Of a stretch of 38,328 bases of DNA, positions 26,936-35,569 are shown one piece after another (the first letter of the stretch is position 1; each line of letters opens with the position of its first letter). Source of the DNA: Sinorhizobium sp. 6-70 (GTDB lineage Bacteria > Pseudomonadota > Alphaproteobacteria > Rhizobiales > Rhizobiaceae). Location: the NCBI RefSeq assembly GCF_030124375.1, contig NZ_JASKLS010000023.1, forward strand, positions 1-38,328, written 5' to 3'. A program made the position numbers and the translations under genes. The notes below the pieces were generated by a model that was not told the DNA's origin, made no database searches, and saw nothing but the letters and a program-made list of their open reading frames with translations.

Positions 26936-27037
26936 ATGACGACAATTCTGCAGCACTTCGCGCTCTTCGATTTTCTCATCCTGGCTGCGATCTGCGCCCT
27001 GTTGATCTGCAGCTACTGGGATGAGGGAGAGGCCTGA
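26936..27037 (+). CDS. 33-residue membrane peptide
   Basis: ATG at 26936 follows GGAGG with eight intervening bases and opens a 34-codon frame ending in TGA at 27035. The product has a short N-terminus, one predicted transmembrane helix (residues 8-27: FALFDFLILAAICALLICSY) and an acidic C-terminus (WDEGEA). Small inner-membrane peptides of this type often modulate transporters or sensors, but nothing specific can be said here. The strong ribosome site and clean hydrophobic pattern are the only evidence; conservation is not known. Confidence 0.55.
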   Translation: MTTILQHFALFDFLILAAICALLICSYWDEGEA

Positions 27038-27088
27038 GCGGCGCAGCCAGACTGATAAGCCTCGCCGGGTGCAGTCCGGCCGTTGCTA

Positions 27089-27700
27089 CTATTGCTTTGC
27101 TGATATTGGTTTTGCGGCCGACACATGCAGCCAGCGGGTCGGCTCTCCGTCGTAACCACCCCCATCCGCTTCCAGGATATCCACGTTCGCCCAACCGTTC
27201 CTGTTGAACAGCGGCATCAGCCAGTCCCGCGAAGGATAGTTGAAATAGCGCCCGAAGCGATCGTGGCCTTCGCCGTTTCCAGCCTTGAAACTGGCATGAA
27301 GAATCCCGCCGCCTCTCAGTGCGCGCAGGATGCGGGCAAGCACGCCGGCAAGCTCGGCACGCGGCACATGCAGGAGACATGCTTCCGCCCAGACCGCGTC
27401 GAAAACGTCGCGCCATGCGATCTCATCAAACCGGACGACCTCGACCTGCCGCCCGAGAAGACGCTCGGCCTCGGCCGCAAGCTCCGGTGAGCCGTCGGTC
27501 GGTGTCACATCGAACCCCCTGGCAAGCATATAGGCGCTGTCCTGTCCGCCGCCGCAGCCGAGTTCGAGAATCCTGGCACCGGGCGTGAGCCTTGCGAGGA
27601 AGCGTTCAAGGCGCGCCGTCGGCGCCTTGCGCTCCCGATTTGCATAGGCTGCCGCATTGTCGCGGTAGAAGGCATTCGTCTCGTCGCGGAGCGGCGGCAT
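27089..27700 (-). CDS. Class I SAM-dependent methyltransferase
   Basis: This 203-residue cytosolic protein has the SAM-binding motif I ILELGCGGGQD (44-54) and an acidic end of beta-2 at Asp69 (TPTDGS). Later motifs are DAVWAEACLLHV and LRALRGGGILHAS. It resembles the Methyltransf_11/25 or tellurite-resistance-like small methyltransferases; the substrate is unknown. The ATG at 27700 is the first in frame and gives a full N-terminal helix (FYRDNAAAYANRERK). It is downstream of, and on the same strand as, the dehydratase-family gene (108-bp gap) but need not be in the same operon. Confidence 0.87.
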   Translation of the reverse strand: MPPLRDETNAFYRDNAAAYANRERKAPTARLERFLARLTPGARILELGCGGGQDSAYMLARGFDVTPTDGSPELAAEAERLLGRQVEVVRFDEIAWRDVFDAVWAEACLLHVPRAELAGVLARILRALRGGGILHASFKAGNGEGHDRFGRYFNYPSRDWLMPLFNRNGWANVDILEADGGGYDGEPTRWLHVSAAKPISAKQ

Positions 27701-27808
27701 CTCGTTTCCCTTGTCGTCATGGGCATGTGATAAGACGGGCAGTGATGCAGGACAAGCGGCTCACGGAAAGCCGCCGCCTTGAGCCGATGCGCGATCTCTC
27801 GAAAGAGC

Positions 27809-28801
27809 TTAGCGCGCACTCAACAGTGCATTGAACGTCTTGAGATCGACGTTTCCGCCGCTGAGGAGAATGCCTGCTCTCGCGCCCGGACAGGGCAGCA
27901 CACCCTGCAATATGGCAGCCGCGGCCAGGCAGCCGGTCGGCTCCACGATGATCTTCATGCGTTCGGCAAAGAACCGCATGGTCTCGACCAGTTGCGGATC
28001 GGTAACGGTTACGATCTCGTCGACCGTGCGTTTCAGGATGGCGAAGTTGCGCTCGCCGATGTGGGTGACGATCGCGCCGTCGGCGATGGATTTTGGCGCC
28101 GGGATACGCACGATCTCGCCCTTCTTGAGCGACTGCTGGCCGTCGTTGCCCGCCTCCGGCTCGACGCCGATGATCCTGCAGGCGGGTGAGAGCGCGCGGG
28201 CGCTGAGCGCGCTGCCGGCGAGCAGACCGCCTCCGCCGAGCGGTACGACGAGCAGGTCGAGTTCCCCGACCTCCTCGATCAGTTCCAGTGCGGCGGTACC
28301 CTGTCCCGCAATCACATCCGGATGATCAAAGGGCGGGACCAAGGTTGCGCCACGCTCGGCGGCGAGGCGCCTGCTGATTTCCTCACGATCCTCGGTGTAC
28401 CGGTCATAGAAATGGATCTCGGCTCCATAGGCCTTCGTCGCGGCGATCTTTATCTCCGGCGCGTCCGTCGGCATCACGATCGTTGCCGGAACGCCTTGCA
28501 GCTTCGCCGCATAGGCCAGCGCCTGGGCGTGGTTGCCGGAGGAGAAGGCCACGACGCCGTTTCGTCGGGGAGATTCGTCGAGCGCAGCAACGGCGTTGTA
28601 TGCGCCGCGAAACTTGAAGGCGCCGGCGCGTTGCAGGTTCTCCGCCTTGAAGAAGAGAGACGCCGCAGCCATTCCGTCGGCTGTCCGCGATGTCAAAACG
28701 GGGGTGCGGTGCGCGGCGCCGGAAATGCGCTGCCGCGCCATTTGAACATCCTCGAATGTCGGAATCCTGAGCGAAGCGGACGCTGATGACGTGTCGTTCA
28801 C
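27809..28801 (-). CDS. PLP-dependent threonine/serine dehydratase family enzyme
   Basis: This 330-residue fold-type II PLP enzyme has Lys63 in AFKFRGA as Schiff base, SSGNH (87-91) as substrate loop, GGGGL (189-193) as phosphate site and a C-terminal SGGNVD. It lacks an ACT regulatory domain, so it is a catabolic-type threonine/serine dehydratase, or a relative such as hydroxyaspartate ammonia-lyase or serine racemase. The start is a GTG at 28801 with GGAGG six bases upstream. It is divergent from a PLP aminotransferase, both probably in amino-acid breakdown. Confidence 0.9.
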   Translation of the reverse strand: MNDTSSASASLRIPTFEDVQMARQRISGAAHRTPVLTSRTADGMAAASLFFKAENLQRAGAFKFRGAYNAVAALDESPRRNGVVAFSSGNHAQALAYAAKLQGVPATIVMPTDAPEIKIAATKAYGAEIHFYDRYTEDREEISRRLAAERGATLVPPFDHPDVIAGQGTAALELIEEVGELDLLVVPLGGGGLLAGSALSARALSPACRIIGVEPEAGNDGQQSLKKGEIVRIPAPKSIADGAIVTHIGERNFAILKRTVDEIVTVTDPQLVETMRFFAERMKIIVEPTGCLAAAAILQGVLPCPGARAGILLSGGNVDLKTFNALLSAR

Positions 28802-28961
28802 GAAAACCTCCAGACGCGGTTCCCACGGATAGAAGGAGCATAGCGCGCGATATCCGCACGCGCTACACGAGGCGCCAATGTCTCACGTTACGTCACGCAA
28901 GTAACCACGCGGCAGTAACCTGTTTTGTAAGCCTTGGGCCACGAAAAACGAACTGATTTAG

Positions 28962-28976
28962 GTCAATAACGTTGAC
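28962..28976. promoter_or_regulatory. Inverted repeat GTCAA-N5-TTGAC between divergent PLP genes
   Basis: GTCAATAACGTTGAC is palindromic and includes a TTGACA that could serve as a -35 for the aminotransferase gene, though no good -10 was found at 17-18 bp. It may be a regulator site. Confidence 0.35.
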
Positions 28977-29085
28977 ATAAAATAGCGGACGTGATCCTGT
29001 CGCCGGACAATCGACAAAGAAACGCGGGACGCCGGAAGTCCGCTTCTTCCGTAGTCCCGTTGCAAAGATCTCGAGGAACCCGCCC

Positions 29086-30312
29086 ATGCTGAATTGGGAC
29101 CATATCTTCGCGACGCGTTCGAGCCGGATGCGCGCCTCCGAAATCCGTGAGCTTCTGAAGTTGCTCGATCGTCCCGATATCATTTCCTTCGCTGGCGGCA
29201 TTCCCGATCCCGAACTCTTCCCCGACGCTGAATTCAAGGCGGCCTATGCCGAGATCTTCGGCGGCCCGGCGGTCAGCGCAGCACTGCAGTATTCGGTAAG
29301 CGAGGGTTACCGGCCGCTGCGCGAGTGGCTGGCCAAGCAGATGGCGGCGCTTGGCATCCCGGCGACGGTCGACAACATCTTCATCACCTCCGGCTCGCAG
29401 CAGGCGCTCGACTATCTCGGCAAGCTGTTCCTGTCGCCGAAGGATACCGCGCTCGTCACGTGGCCGACCTATCTCGGCGCACTGCAGGCCTTCAATGCCT
29501 ATGAGCCGGCCTACGACCAGTTGAACCCCGGCGGCAACCGCACGCCCGAAGCCTACCGCCAGCAGGCAGCTGAGGCCGGTGGCCGGGTGAAGTTCGCCTA
29601 TCTCTCCGCCGATTTCGCCAACCCGACCGGCGAGACGGTTGACCGTGCCGGCCGCGAGCGCGTCCTTGACCTTGCGGAAGAGCTCGACGTCGCCGTCATC
29701 GAAGATGCGGCCTATCAGTCGCTGCGCTATGACGGTGAGGCGATCCCGCCGATCCTGGCGCTGGAAATCGCCCGCAAGGGCGACATCAACAGCGCCCGCA
29801 CGATCTATTGCGGCAGCTTCTCCAAGACGCTGGCACCGGGACTTCGCGTCGGCTGGGTCTGCGCCTCCGAAGCTGTTATCCGCAAGCTGGTGCTGATGAA
29901 GCAGGCGGCCGACCTGCATTCCTCGACGATCAACCAGATGGCGATCTGCACCGTGGCCGAGCGCGGCTTCGACGAGCAGGTGGCGAAGATCCACAAGGTC
30001 TACAAGCACCGCCGCAGCGCCATGCTGGCCGCACTCGAAAGATACATGCCGGCAGATGTGACCTGGACCAAGCCGGAAGGCGGCATGTTCGTCTGGGTGA
30101 CGCTGCCGAAGGGCACGGATGGGGCCGCGCTTCTGGCCAAATCGATCCAGACGGCGAAGGTTGCCTTCGTCCCCGGCCGCGCCTTCTTCGCCGACGGGTC
30201 CGGCGAAAACACGCTGCGCCTGAGCTTCTCCTGCGCCAACGACAAGATGATCGAAGAGGGCATCCGCCGGCTAGGAGACTTGATCCGCGGTGAGGTCGCT
30301 GAGGCGGCCTAA
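29086..30312 (+). CDS. PLP-dependent aminotransferase, class I/II (2-aminoadipate/KAT II-like)
   Basis: This 408-residue fold-type I enzyme has ISFAGGIPDPELFP at the N-terminus (residues 33-46), SGSQQALD (102-109) and DFANPTG (176-182). The PLP-binding Lys247 is in GSFSKTLAPGLRVGW, and a C-terminal Arg is in LRLSFS. These features place it with LysN/ARO8/KAT II-like aminotransferases that act on 2-aminoadipate, aromatic or branched amino acids. The ATG at 29086 has GAGGAA upstream. A hairpin terminator follows the stop. It is divergent from the dehydratase gene. Confidence 0.92.
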   Translation: MLNWDHIFATRSSRMRASEIRELLKLLDRPDIISFAGGIPDPELFPDAEFKAAYAEIFGGPAVSAALQYSVSEGYRPLREWLAKQMAALGIPATVDNIFITSGSQQALDYLGKLFLSPKDTALVTWPTYLGALQAFNAYEPAYDQLNPGGNRTPEAYRQQAAEAGGRVKFAYLSADFANPTGETVDRAGRERVLDLAEELDVAVIEDAAYQSLRYDGEAIPPILALEIARKGDINSARTIYCGSFSKTLAPGLRVGWVCASEAVIRKLVLMKQAADLHSSTINQMAICTVAERGFDEQVAKIHKVYKHRRSAMLAALERYMPADVTWTKPEGGMFVWVTLPKGTDGAALLAKSIQTAKVAFVPGRAFFADGSGENTLRLSFSCANDKMIEEGIRRLGDLIRGEVAEAA

Positions 30313-30337
30313 GCCGGACAGACGAGGCGAGCATTCC

Positions 30338-30370
30338 AAGGGCCTGGCGGAAACGCCGGGCCTTCTGTTT
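30338..30370 (+). terminator. Rho-independent terminator after the aminotransferase
   Basis: AAGGGCCTGGCG (30338-30349), loop GAAA and CGCCGGGCCTT (30354-30364) form a strong stem with a small internal mismatch, followed by a modest T-rich run (TTCTGTTT). Confidence 0.7.
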
Positions 30371-30547
30371 ATCGGCAGACTTTCTCCGCGTTCGTCCTGG
30401 CGGCCCGCGGTCTCTTTCGCTGTTGCCAGCAGTGGCGATTGACGGCAAACTTGCGAGACAGCCCAGCCTCTCGCATGACGAGCAGAGCCGGCTGTCATCG
30501 TTTCCGATTCATGTGCGTTGTGCAGTAACCGAAAGGGGAGGACTGCC

Positions 30548-31009
30548 ATGACCGATCGAAGCGAACTCGAAAACATCATGCACGCGATCTACCAGGCGCG
30601 GGACGACAATGACCTCGACGCCTTGATGGCCTATGTACACCCGGCCTGCAGCTTCCGTATCGCGGGAAGTGATCGGCTCGGTCCGATGTGCCGGAAGATC
30701 GAAGGTGGCGAGGCCGTGCGTCTCAACTTCAAGGAATTGATGGAGGTCTGGGATCTTTCCAAGGTGGCAACGCTCGCTCTTCACATCGATGGCGAAACGG
30801 TTTGCGCCCATCGCGCCGGCGAGGTCCGGTTCGTCCCGAGCGATGCCCGCTTCGAAACCGAGTTTATCGACAAGGTCACCTTCAGCGACGGGCTGATGGT
30901 GGAGATCATGGAGTTTGTCGACACGCTGCAACTGATGGAGGTGGCGACCCCGATGGACACGTCAGTGCAGCTTGCGGGCATTGTCATGACGACCCAGACG
31001 GGCGTGTAG
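30548..31009 (+). CDS. SnoaL-like / NTF2-fold protein
   Basis: This 153-residue protein has an N-terminal helix followed by DLDALMAYVHPACSFRIAG and beta-strands typical of the NTF2-like cone fold (SnoaL, ketosteroid isomerase group). Its enzymatic role, if any, is unknown. The ATG at 30548 is preceded by GGGGAGGA. It stands between the aminotransferase terminator and a gene-free region, so it is probably monocistronic. Confidence 0.78.
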   Translation: MTDRSELENIMHAIYQARDDNDLDALMAYVHPACSFRIAGSDRLGPMCRKIEGGEAVRLNFKELMEVWDLSKVATLALHIDGETVCAHRAGEVRFVPSDARFETEFIDKVTFSDGLMVEIMEFVDTLQLMEVATPMDTSVQLAGIVMTTQTGV

Positions 31010-31534
31010 CACGGCCACGGCGGTCTCGTCGCCACCGAATCGCCTGCGTGGCGATCTGATACGCGGGGCTGCAGAACAAGTGTCTTCTGAATCTCTGGAA
31101 GAGCCGGCGACCGCGGGCGCGGCAATGGCTGATGGCGTTCTATTTCTCTTCGTCAGCGGCAATAATCCGGGCACCGCTGAGACACGGCCTGCATATGTGC
31201 GCCGGAACCGGGCAGGGTGTGCCGGATCGCTGAGTTTCTTACGTTTTCGACGTGCCCACCCTTCGTTTTTGAGGGGGCGTGTTAATTGGATCGATCAATC
31301 AGTGATTGTGGTCTGGCGGTGTGTTGCTTAGGCCTCATGCACAGCAGTTTCGAGCGGCGTGAACGCCGCCAGCGAGCGGGCAGCCGCATAAACTTCAGAA
31401 AAAATTGAAAAAAGCCCCATATTACCGCCTCATTTTCGGTCAGGATCACCCTCGCGAAGGCGTGCTGCATTGCGGCGTAGAATGTTGCGCCGCGTCAAAT
31501 CACGCTTTGCCTCCAGATCTGTTCGTGCCATGGA
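31010..31534. other. 525-bp region without a supported gene
   Basis: No frame here has a ribosome site or recognisable product. Visible structure is a tight inverted repeat GCGGCGT/ACGCCGC (31353-31359 and 31362-31368) and two phased A-tracts (about 31389-31406) that may bend DNA ahead of the acyltransferase gene. A decayed gene is possible but not shown. Confidence 0.45.
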
Positions 31535-33565
31535 ATGACTGGGGCGTCTGAGAGAAATGCAACCAACGGTATGAGTATGCAAGCGGCCCCAGGAAGCTTT
31601 CGCCCGGACATCGAAGGACTGCGCGCCTTGGCGGTTTCCGGTGTCGTTGCCTTTCATTTCGGCATGACCGGTCTGCCCGGCGGCTTCATCGGCGTCGATA
31701 TCTTCTTCGTCATCTCCGGGTATCTGATCACCAGGCATCTGCAGCAGGAGATCGCCAGGAGCGGCACGGTCAATCTCTGGCGCTTTTATGCTCGGCGCGC
31801 TCGCCGTTTGCTCCCGGCCTCACTGTTCGTCATCCTGGTGACGCTGCTTTTCGGCTACTTCATTCTCTCGCCGTCGGAGCAGCAGTTTTATTCGAAGGGA
31901 TCGCTGTTTGCCTCGTCCTACATGATCAATCTGTGGCTCATCCGCTGGACCGTGGATTATTTTGCATCGGACGCGTCGAACAACCCCTTTATTCATTACT
32001 GGTCTCTCTCGGTCGAGGAGCAGTTCTATCTCGTCTGGCCTGCGCTCCTCCTGGTCCTTGCGCGGTTTCTTCCGGGCAAGCGCAACCCGTTCCTTCTGCT
32101 TGCTGCCGTGGCCGTGGTTTCCCTTGCGCTTTGCTGGCGGATGACCGCGATTTCCCAGCCCTGGGCGTTCTATTTCTCGCCGCTGAGAGCCTGGGAGTTC
32201 GCCGCCGGTGGCCTTGCTTCGATGGCGGTCTCGCAGGAGTGGGCAAGACGGTTCCGCTTTTCGCCCGCCCTCGGCTGGCTTGGGCTCGCCCTGATCGCGG
32301 TGGCCTATCTGACCGTCACGGAGGATATCCCCTTTCCGGGCTCGATTGCCCTGGTGCCGGTGTTGGGCACGGTGATGGTGCTTCTCAGCGGCGCGCATGA
32401 AAGCCGCATCGGGCCAAGGTCCGTTCTCGCCTTCCAGCCATTCCAGGAGATCGGGAAACTCTCCTATTCCCTCTATCTCTGGCACTGGCCGGTGATCGTC
32501 TATGCGGGGATCCTCGAGCCGGACCTGACGATCGCCGATCGGCTCCTGTGTCTGGCGCTCACACTCGTCCTCTCGCTTCTCAGTTATCATTTCATCGAAA
32601 ATCCAGTGCGCCACAGCGGCTGGCTGGCGGCCAAGACCAGCCGGTCGCTGGGGCTCGCGGCGATGCTGACAGCGACGGGCGCGACGGTCGCCTACGGCAG
32701 TGCAGCCCTGGCAAACTACAACCTCGATTCTGAGCAGCGGCAGGTCCTCACAAGCGCCGAGCGGAAGTCGGCGGCGCGGGAATTCGATTCGGCCTGCGTG
32801 CTCGAAAGGGACCAGATCGCGCCAAAGGCCTGTGAATTCGGCGCCAAGAACCCGAAAAAGACCATCGTTCTCTTCGGCGATTCCCATGCCGATCACTGGT
32901 CGACGCCGCTCAAGCGAATTGCCGAGAACAACGGCTGGCGGCTTGTCACCTATCTGAAGTCGTCATGCCCGGCGGCAAGTGTGACGACCTGGAACACGGT
33001 GTTGGCGCGTAGCTACAGCGAGTGCGACGAGTGGAGGAAGCTGGTGTTCGGCCAGATTGCCTCGCTGAGGCCGGATGTCGTCATCCTTTCGGAATACTCC
33101 TCGAGCTACGTCCGAAACGACATCAATTACATATCGAGCTATCAGATCGACGTCAGCGACTGGGCGAAGGGCATCAAGCGCACGGTGGAGACGTTGAAAG
33201 AGACCGGCAGCGACGTCGTCGTGCTCCGGGACGGCCCGCTGCACAAATCCTACCTCGACAAGTGTGTCGCGCGTGCCCTGTGGCAGGACGACAGCCCGAG
33301 CGTTTGCGACACACCGCGCAACGAGGCCGTGGAGGAAACGATCCCGGCGGCGGAACGGAAGGTCGTGTCGGAAGTGGGCCATGCCTCCTATGTCGATGTG
33401 GTCGATCTTTTCTGCAACAAAACCACTTGCCCCGCGGTCATCGACGGCAAACTGACCTTCCGCGATCGCCATCACATCGCCACGCCCTATGCAGAATCGC
33501 TCGCGGCTCCCCTGCAACGGGCGATTTTCGGAGAGACGATCGTCGGCGCGGTCCGGAACAAGTAG
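31535..33565 (+). CDS. OafA/YrhL-type acyltransferase with C-terminal SGNH domain
   Basis: This 676-residue inner-membrane protein has an acyltransferase-3 domain of about ten membrane helices (residues 20-385). It carries RPDIEGLRALAV, the His41-containing VAFHFG and FFVISGYLIT. An extracytoplasmic SGNH domain follows (about 400-676), with nucleophile Ser450 in FGDSHADHW and the Asp644/His647 pair in DRHH. Such two-domain proteins O-acetylate surface polysaccharides, lipopolysaccharide or peptidoglycan, the SGNH part taking the acyl group on the periplasmic side. The start could be the ATG at 31535 or one at 31571; neither has a strong ribosome site. It stands alone, so the acceptor polymer is unknown. 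Confidence 0.92.
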   Translation: MTGASERNATNGMSMQAAPGSFRPDIEGLRALAVSGVVAFHFGMTGLPGGFIGVDIFFVISGYLITRHLQQEIARSGTVNLWRFYARRARRLLPASLFVILVTLLFGYFILSPSEQQFYSKGSLFASSYMINLWLIRWTVDYFASDASNNPFIHYWSLSVEEQFYLVWPALLLVLARFLPGKRNPFLLLAAVAVVSLALCWRMTAISQPWAFYFSPLRAWEFAAGGLASMAVSQEWARRFRFSPALGWLGLALIAVAYLTVTEDIPFPGSIALVPVLGTVMVLLSGAHESRIGPRSVLAFQPFQEIGKLSYSLYLWHWPVIVYAGILEPDLTIADRLLCLALTLVLSLLSYHFIENPVRHSGWLAAKTSRSLGLAAMLTATGATVAYGSAALANYNLDSEQRQVLTSAERKSAAREFDSACVLERDQIAPKACEFGAKNPKKTIVLFGDSHADHWSTPLKRIAENNGWRLVTYLKSSCPAASVTTWNTVLARSYSECDEWRKLVFGQIASLRPDVVILSEYSSSYVRNDINYISSYQIDVSDWAKGIKRTVETLKETGSDVVVLRDGPLHKSYLDKCVARALWQDDSPSVCDTPRNEAVEETIPAAERKVVSEVGHASYVDVVDLFCNKTTCPAVIDGKLTFRDRHHIATPYAESLAAPLQRAIFGETIVGAVRNK

Positions 33566-33625
33566 CTTGCGCGCGAGTGCGGGAGCCGCATTGTCGGGCG
33601 GCACGCTGCCATCTTGCCAACGCCG

Positions 33626-34324
33626 TTAAAATCCCGCCTTGGCGCCTTCTTCCTCGCTGATCCGGCCGTCGACGAGATGGATGCGCCGATGCATGCGGGC
33701 GGCCATTTCGAGGTCGTGGGTGACGGCGACGACCGTCTTGCCGCGCTCGTTGACGAGTGCCTCCAGGATCGCGAAGACCTGCTCCGAACTCTTGCTGTCG
33801 AGGCTGCCCGTCGGCTCGTCGGCGAGGATGAGCGGCGGATCGTTGGCGAGCGCTCTGGCGACCGCCACCCGCTGGCGCTGGCCGCCGGAAAGCTGGTCGG
33901 GCCGCTTGTCGAGGTGACCTTCGAGCCCGAGCGATGTGAGCAGTGCCGTCGCCCGCTCGCGCATCTCGCCGCGGGTGAGGCGGGCGAGCTTGCGCATCGG
34001 GATCTCGACGTTTTGGCGGGCGGTGAACTCCGGCAGCAGGAAATGGAACTGGAACACGAAGCCGATATTGGCGAGGCGCGTCGTGGCACGCTCCTTCTCG
34101 CTCATCGGCTCGGCATCGCGGCCGCGGATCTTGAGTGTTCCCGCGCTCGGCCGGTCGAGCAGGCCCAGGAGATAGAGCAGCGACGATTTTCCCGATCCTG
34201 ACGGGCCGGTCACGGCGACGAATTCGCGCTCGCCGATGCTGAGGGTGACATCCCTCACCAGCGTGACCGGCACCGTCTCGTGGAGAATGCGTGTGAGATC
34301 GGTCGTCTCGATCAGGCTCGTCAT
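33626..34324 (-). CDS. ABC exporter ATPase (LolD/MacB type)
   Basis: This 232-residue ATPase has Walker A GPSGSGKS (40-47), a Q-loop in FVFQFHFLLPEF, signature LSGGQRQRVAVARAL, Walker B LILADEPTGSLD and H-loop THD. It is of the type-VII (LolD/FtsE/MacB) class. The ATG at 34324 overlaps the permease stop by four bases, giving an adaptor-permease-ATPase operon. It differs from the first pump in this window (3515-6729), where ATPase and permease are fused. Confidence 0.92.
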   Translation of the reverse strand: MTSLIETTDLTRILHETVPVTLVRDVTLSIGEREFVAVTGPSGSGKSSLLYLLGLLDRPSAGTLKIRGRDAEPMSEKERATTRLANIGFVFQFHFLLPEFTARQNVEIPMRKLARLTRGEMRERATALLTSLGLEGHLDKRPDQLSGGQRQRVAVARALANDPPLILADEPTGSLDSKSSEQVFAILEALVNERGKTVVAVTHDLEMAARMHRRIHLVDGRISEEEGAKAGF

Positions 34325-35562
34325 GTCGCACCCCTGATGATGTCGACCGGATTGAGCTGCGCCGCGCGCCGGGCCGGCAGGTAGCCGGCGACCGCCGCAG
34401 AGCCGACCGCGGAGGCCGTCGCAATCAGGTAGTGGAGCATGCTCCAGGCGATCGGCAGCCGCGTCATTTCCTGGCCGGTCGCAGCGATTTCGAAGTGCAC
34501 GAGCGAAAGCGCGTAGGTGATCGAAAATCCGAGTGCCCAGCCGAGGAGCGAACCGGCGCCGCCGATTGCCAGCCCCTCGAGCACAAAGAGGCGCCGCATG
34601 TCGGCTTCTGAGAAGCCGAGCGATTTCATGATGGCGATGTCGCGTGCCTTCTCGTGGGTGATGGTCGAGATGATGTTGAAGATGCCGAAGCCGGCGACAA
34701 GCATGATGGCGGCCACGACCGTGTACATGATGATGTTGCGCACCACGAGCGCCTCCAGGATGGATTCGTTCGCCTCCTGCCAGGCAACCGCCTTGTAGCC
34801 GAGCTCCGCCTCGACGCGTCGTGCAATCGTGGGGGCGGCATTTGGATCGTCGAGCTTGATGCTGATCCGGTTGATCGCGTTCAGCCGGTTGGACAGGATT
34901 TGCGCATTCTTCTGCAGCACATAGGCCTCGCCCTCATCACGCGCCGTGGTTCCGGTGTGAAACAGCCCGACGATCTTGAAGTTGCGGGTGAGCCCCTCGG
35001 ACGAGACCGCGGTGATCGTATCGCCAAGCCCGGCGCCCAGCCTCGACGCCATCGTATCGCCGATCACGACATTGTTGCCGCCGGCGGTGAGCGCGGCGAA
35101 GCTTCCCTCACGGAAATCCTCGACGATCGGCGAGACGCTCGCTTCCCTCTCCGGATCGATGCCGATCACCACGGCGCCGACCTCGCGGCCGGAATAGCGG
35201 ATGACGCCCTCGGCATGGAGCGTTGCGGCGAACCGACCCGGGATCCATTCCTCGAGCCACGATTGCGCTGCCGTCGGGTTGATGATGCCGCGGCGGTCGT
35301 CGCGCGGCCGCAAGCCCGATATGGCGGCGACCTCGAAGACGTCCTCCGCCGGTTGCCGGCGCGCCGAACGCTGCTCGTCGCTCACCTCGACATGCGGCAT
35401 GGTATCGACGAGTTGGCGGACGAAATCGTCCTGGCCGCCCTGCATCAGCGCCGCCATCGCAATGGAGAAGCCGACGCCGACCGCCACGCCGATTATCGCG
35501 ACGACGGTCTGGCGGCCGCGACCGGCGATGTGCGTCCACGCAATATCGAGGATTAACTGCAT
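34321..35562 (-). CDS. ABC exporter permease (FtsX/MacB type)
   Basis: This 413-residue protein has one N-terminal membrane helix (about residues 20-42), a large periplasmic domain (about 45-270) and three C-terminal helices. The ITHEKARDIAIMKSLGFSEA coupling segment precedes the third helix, and the ending LPARRAAQLNPVDIIRG is typical of the FtsX/MacB family. The ATG at 35562 begins eight bases after the adaptor stop; an in-frame TTG at 35592 would overlap it. Together with its neighbours it should form a tripartite or mechanotransmission-type exporter. Confidence 0.9.
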   Translation of the reverse strand: MQLILDIAWTHIAGRGRQTVVAIIGVAVGVGFSIAMAALMQGGQDDFVRQLVDTMPHVEVSDEQRSARRQPAEDVFEVAAISGLRPRDDRRGIINPTAAQSWLEEWIPGRFAATLHAEGVIRYSGREVGAVVIGIDPEREASVSPIVEDFREGSFAALTAGGNNVVIGDTMASRLGAGLGDTITAVSSEGLTRNFKIVGLFHTGTTARDEGEAYVLQKNAQILSNRLNAINRISIKLDDPNAAPTIARRVEAELGYKAVAWQEANESILEALVVRNIIMYTVVAAIMLVAGFGIFNIISTITHEKARDIAIMKSLGFSEADMRRLFVLEGLAIGGAGSLLGWALGFSITYALSLVHFEIAATGQEMTRLPIAWSMLHYLIATASAVGSAAVAGYLPARRAAQLNPVDIIRGAT

Positions 35563-35569
35563 GATGGCC

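Noticed and set aside
31080..31331. 83-codon plus-strand frame in the gap after the SnoaL-like gene
   Set aside because: No ribosome site, no domain and Arg-rich random-looking composition.
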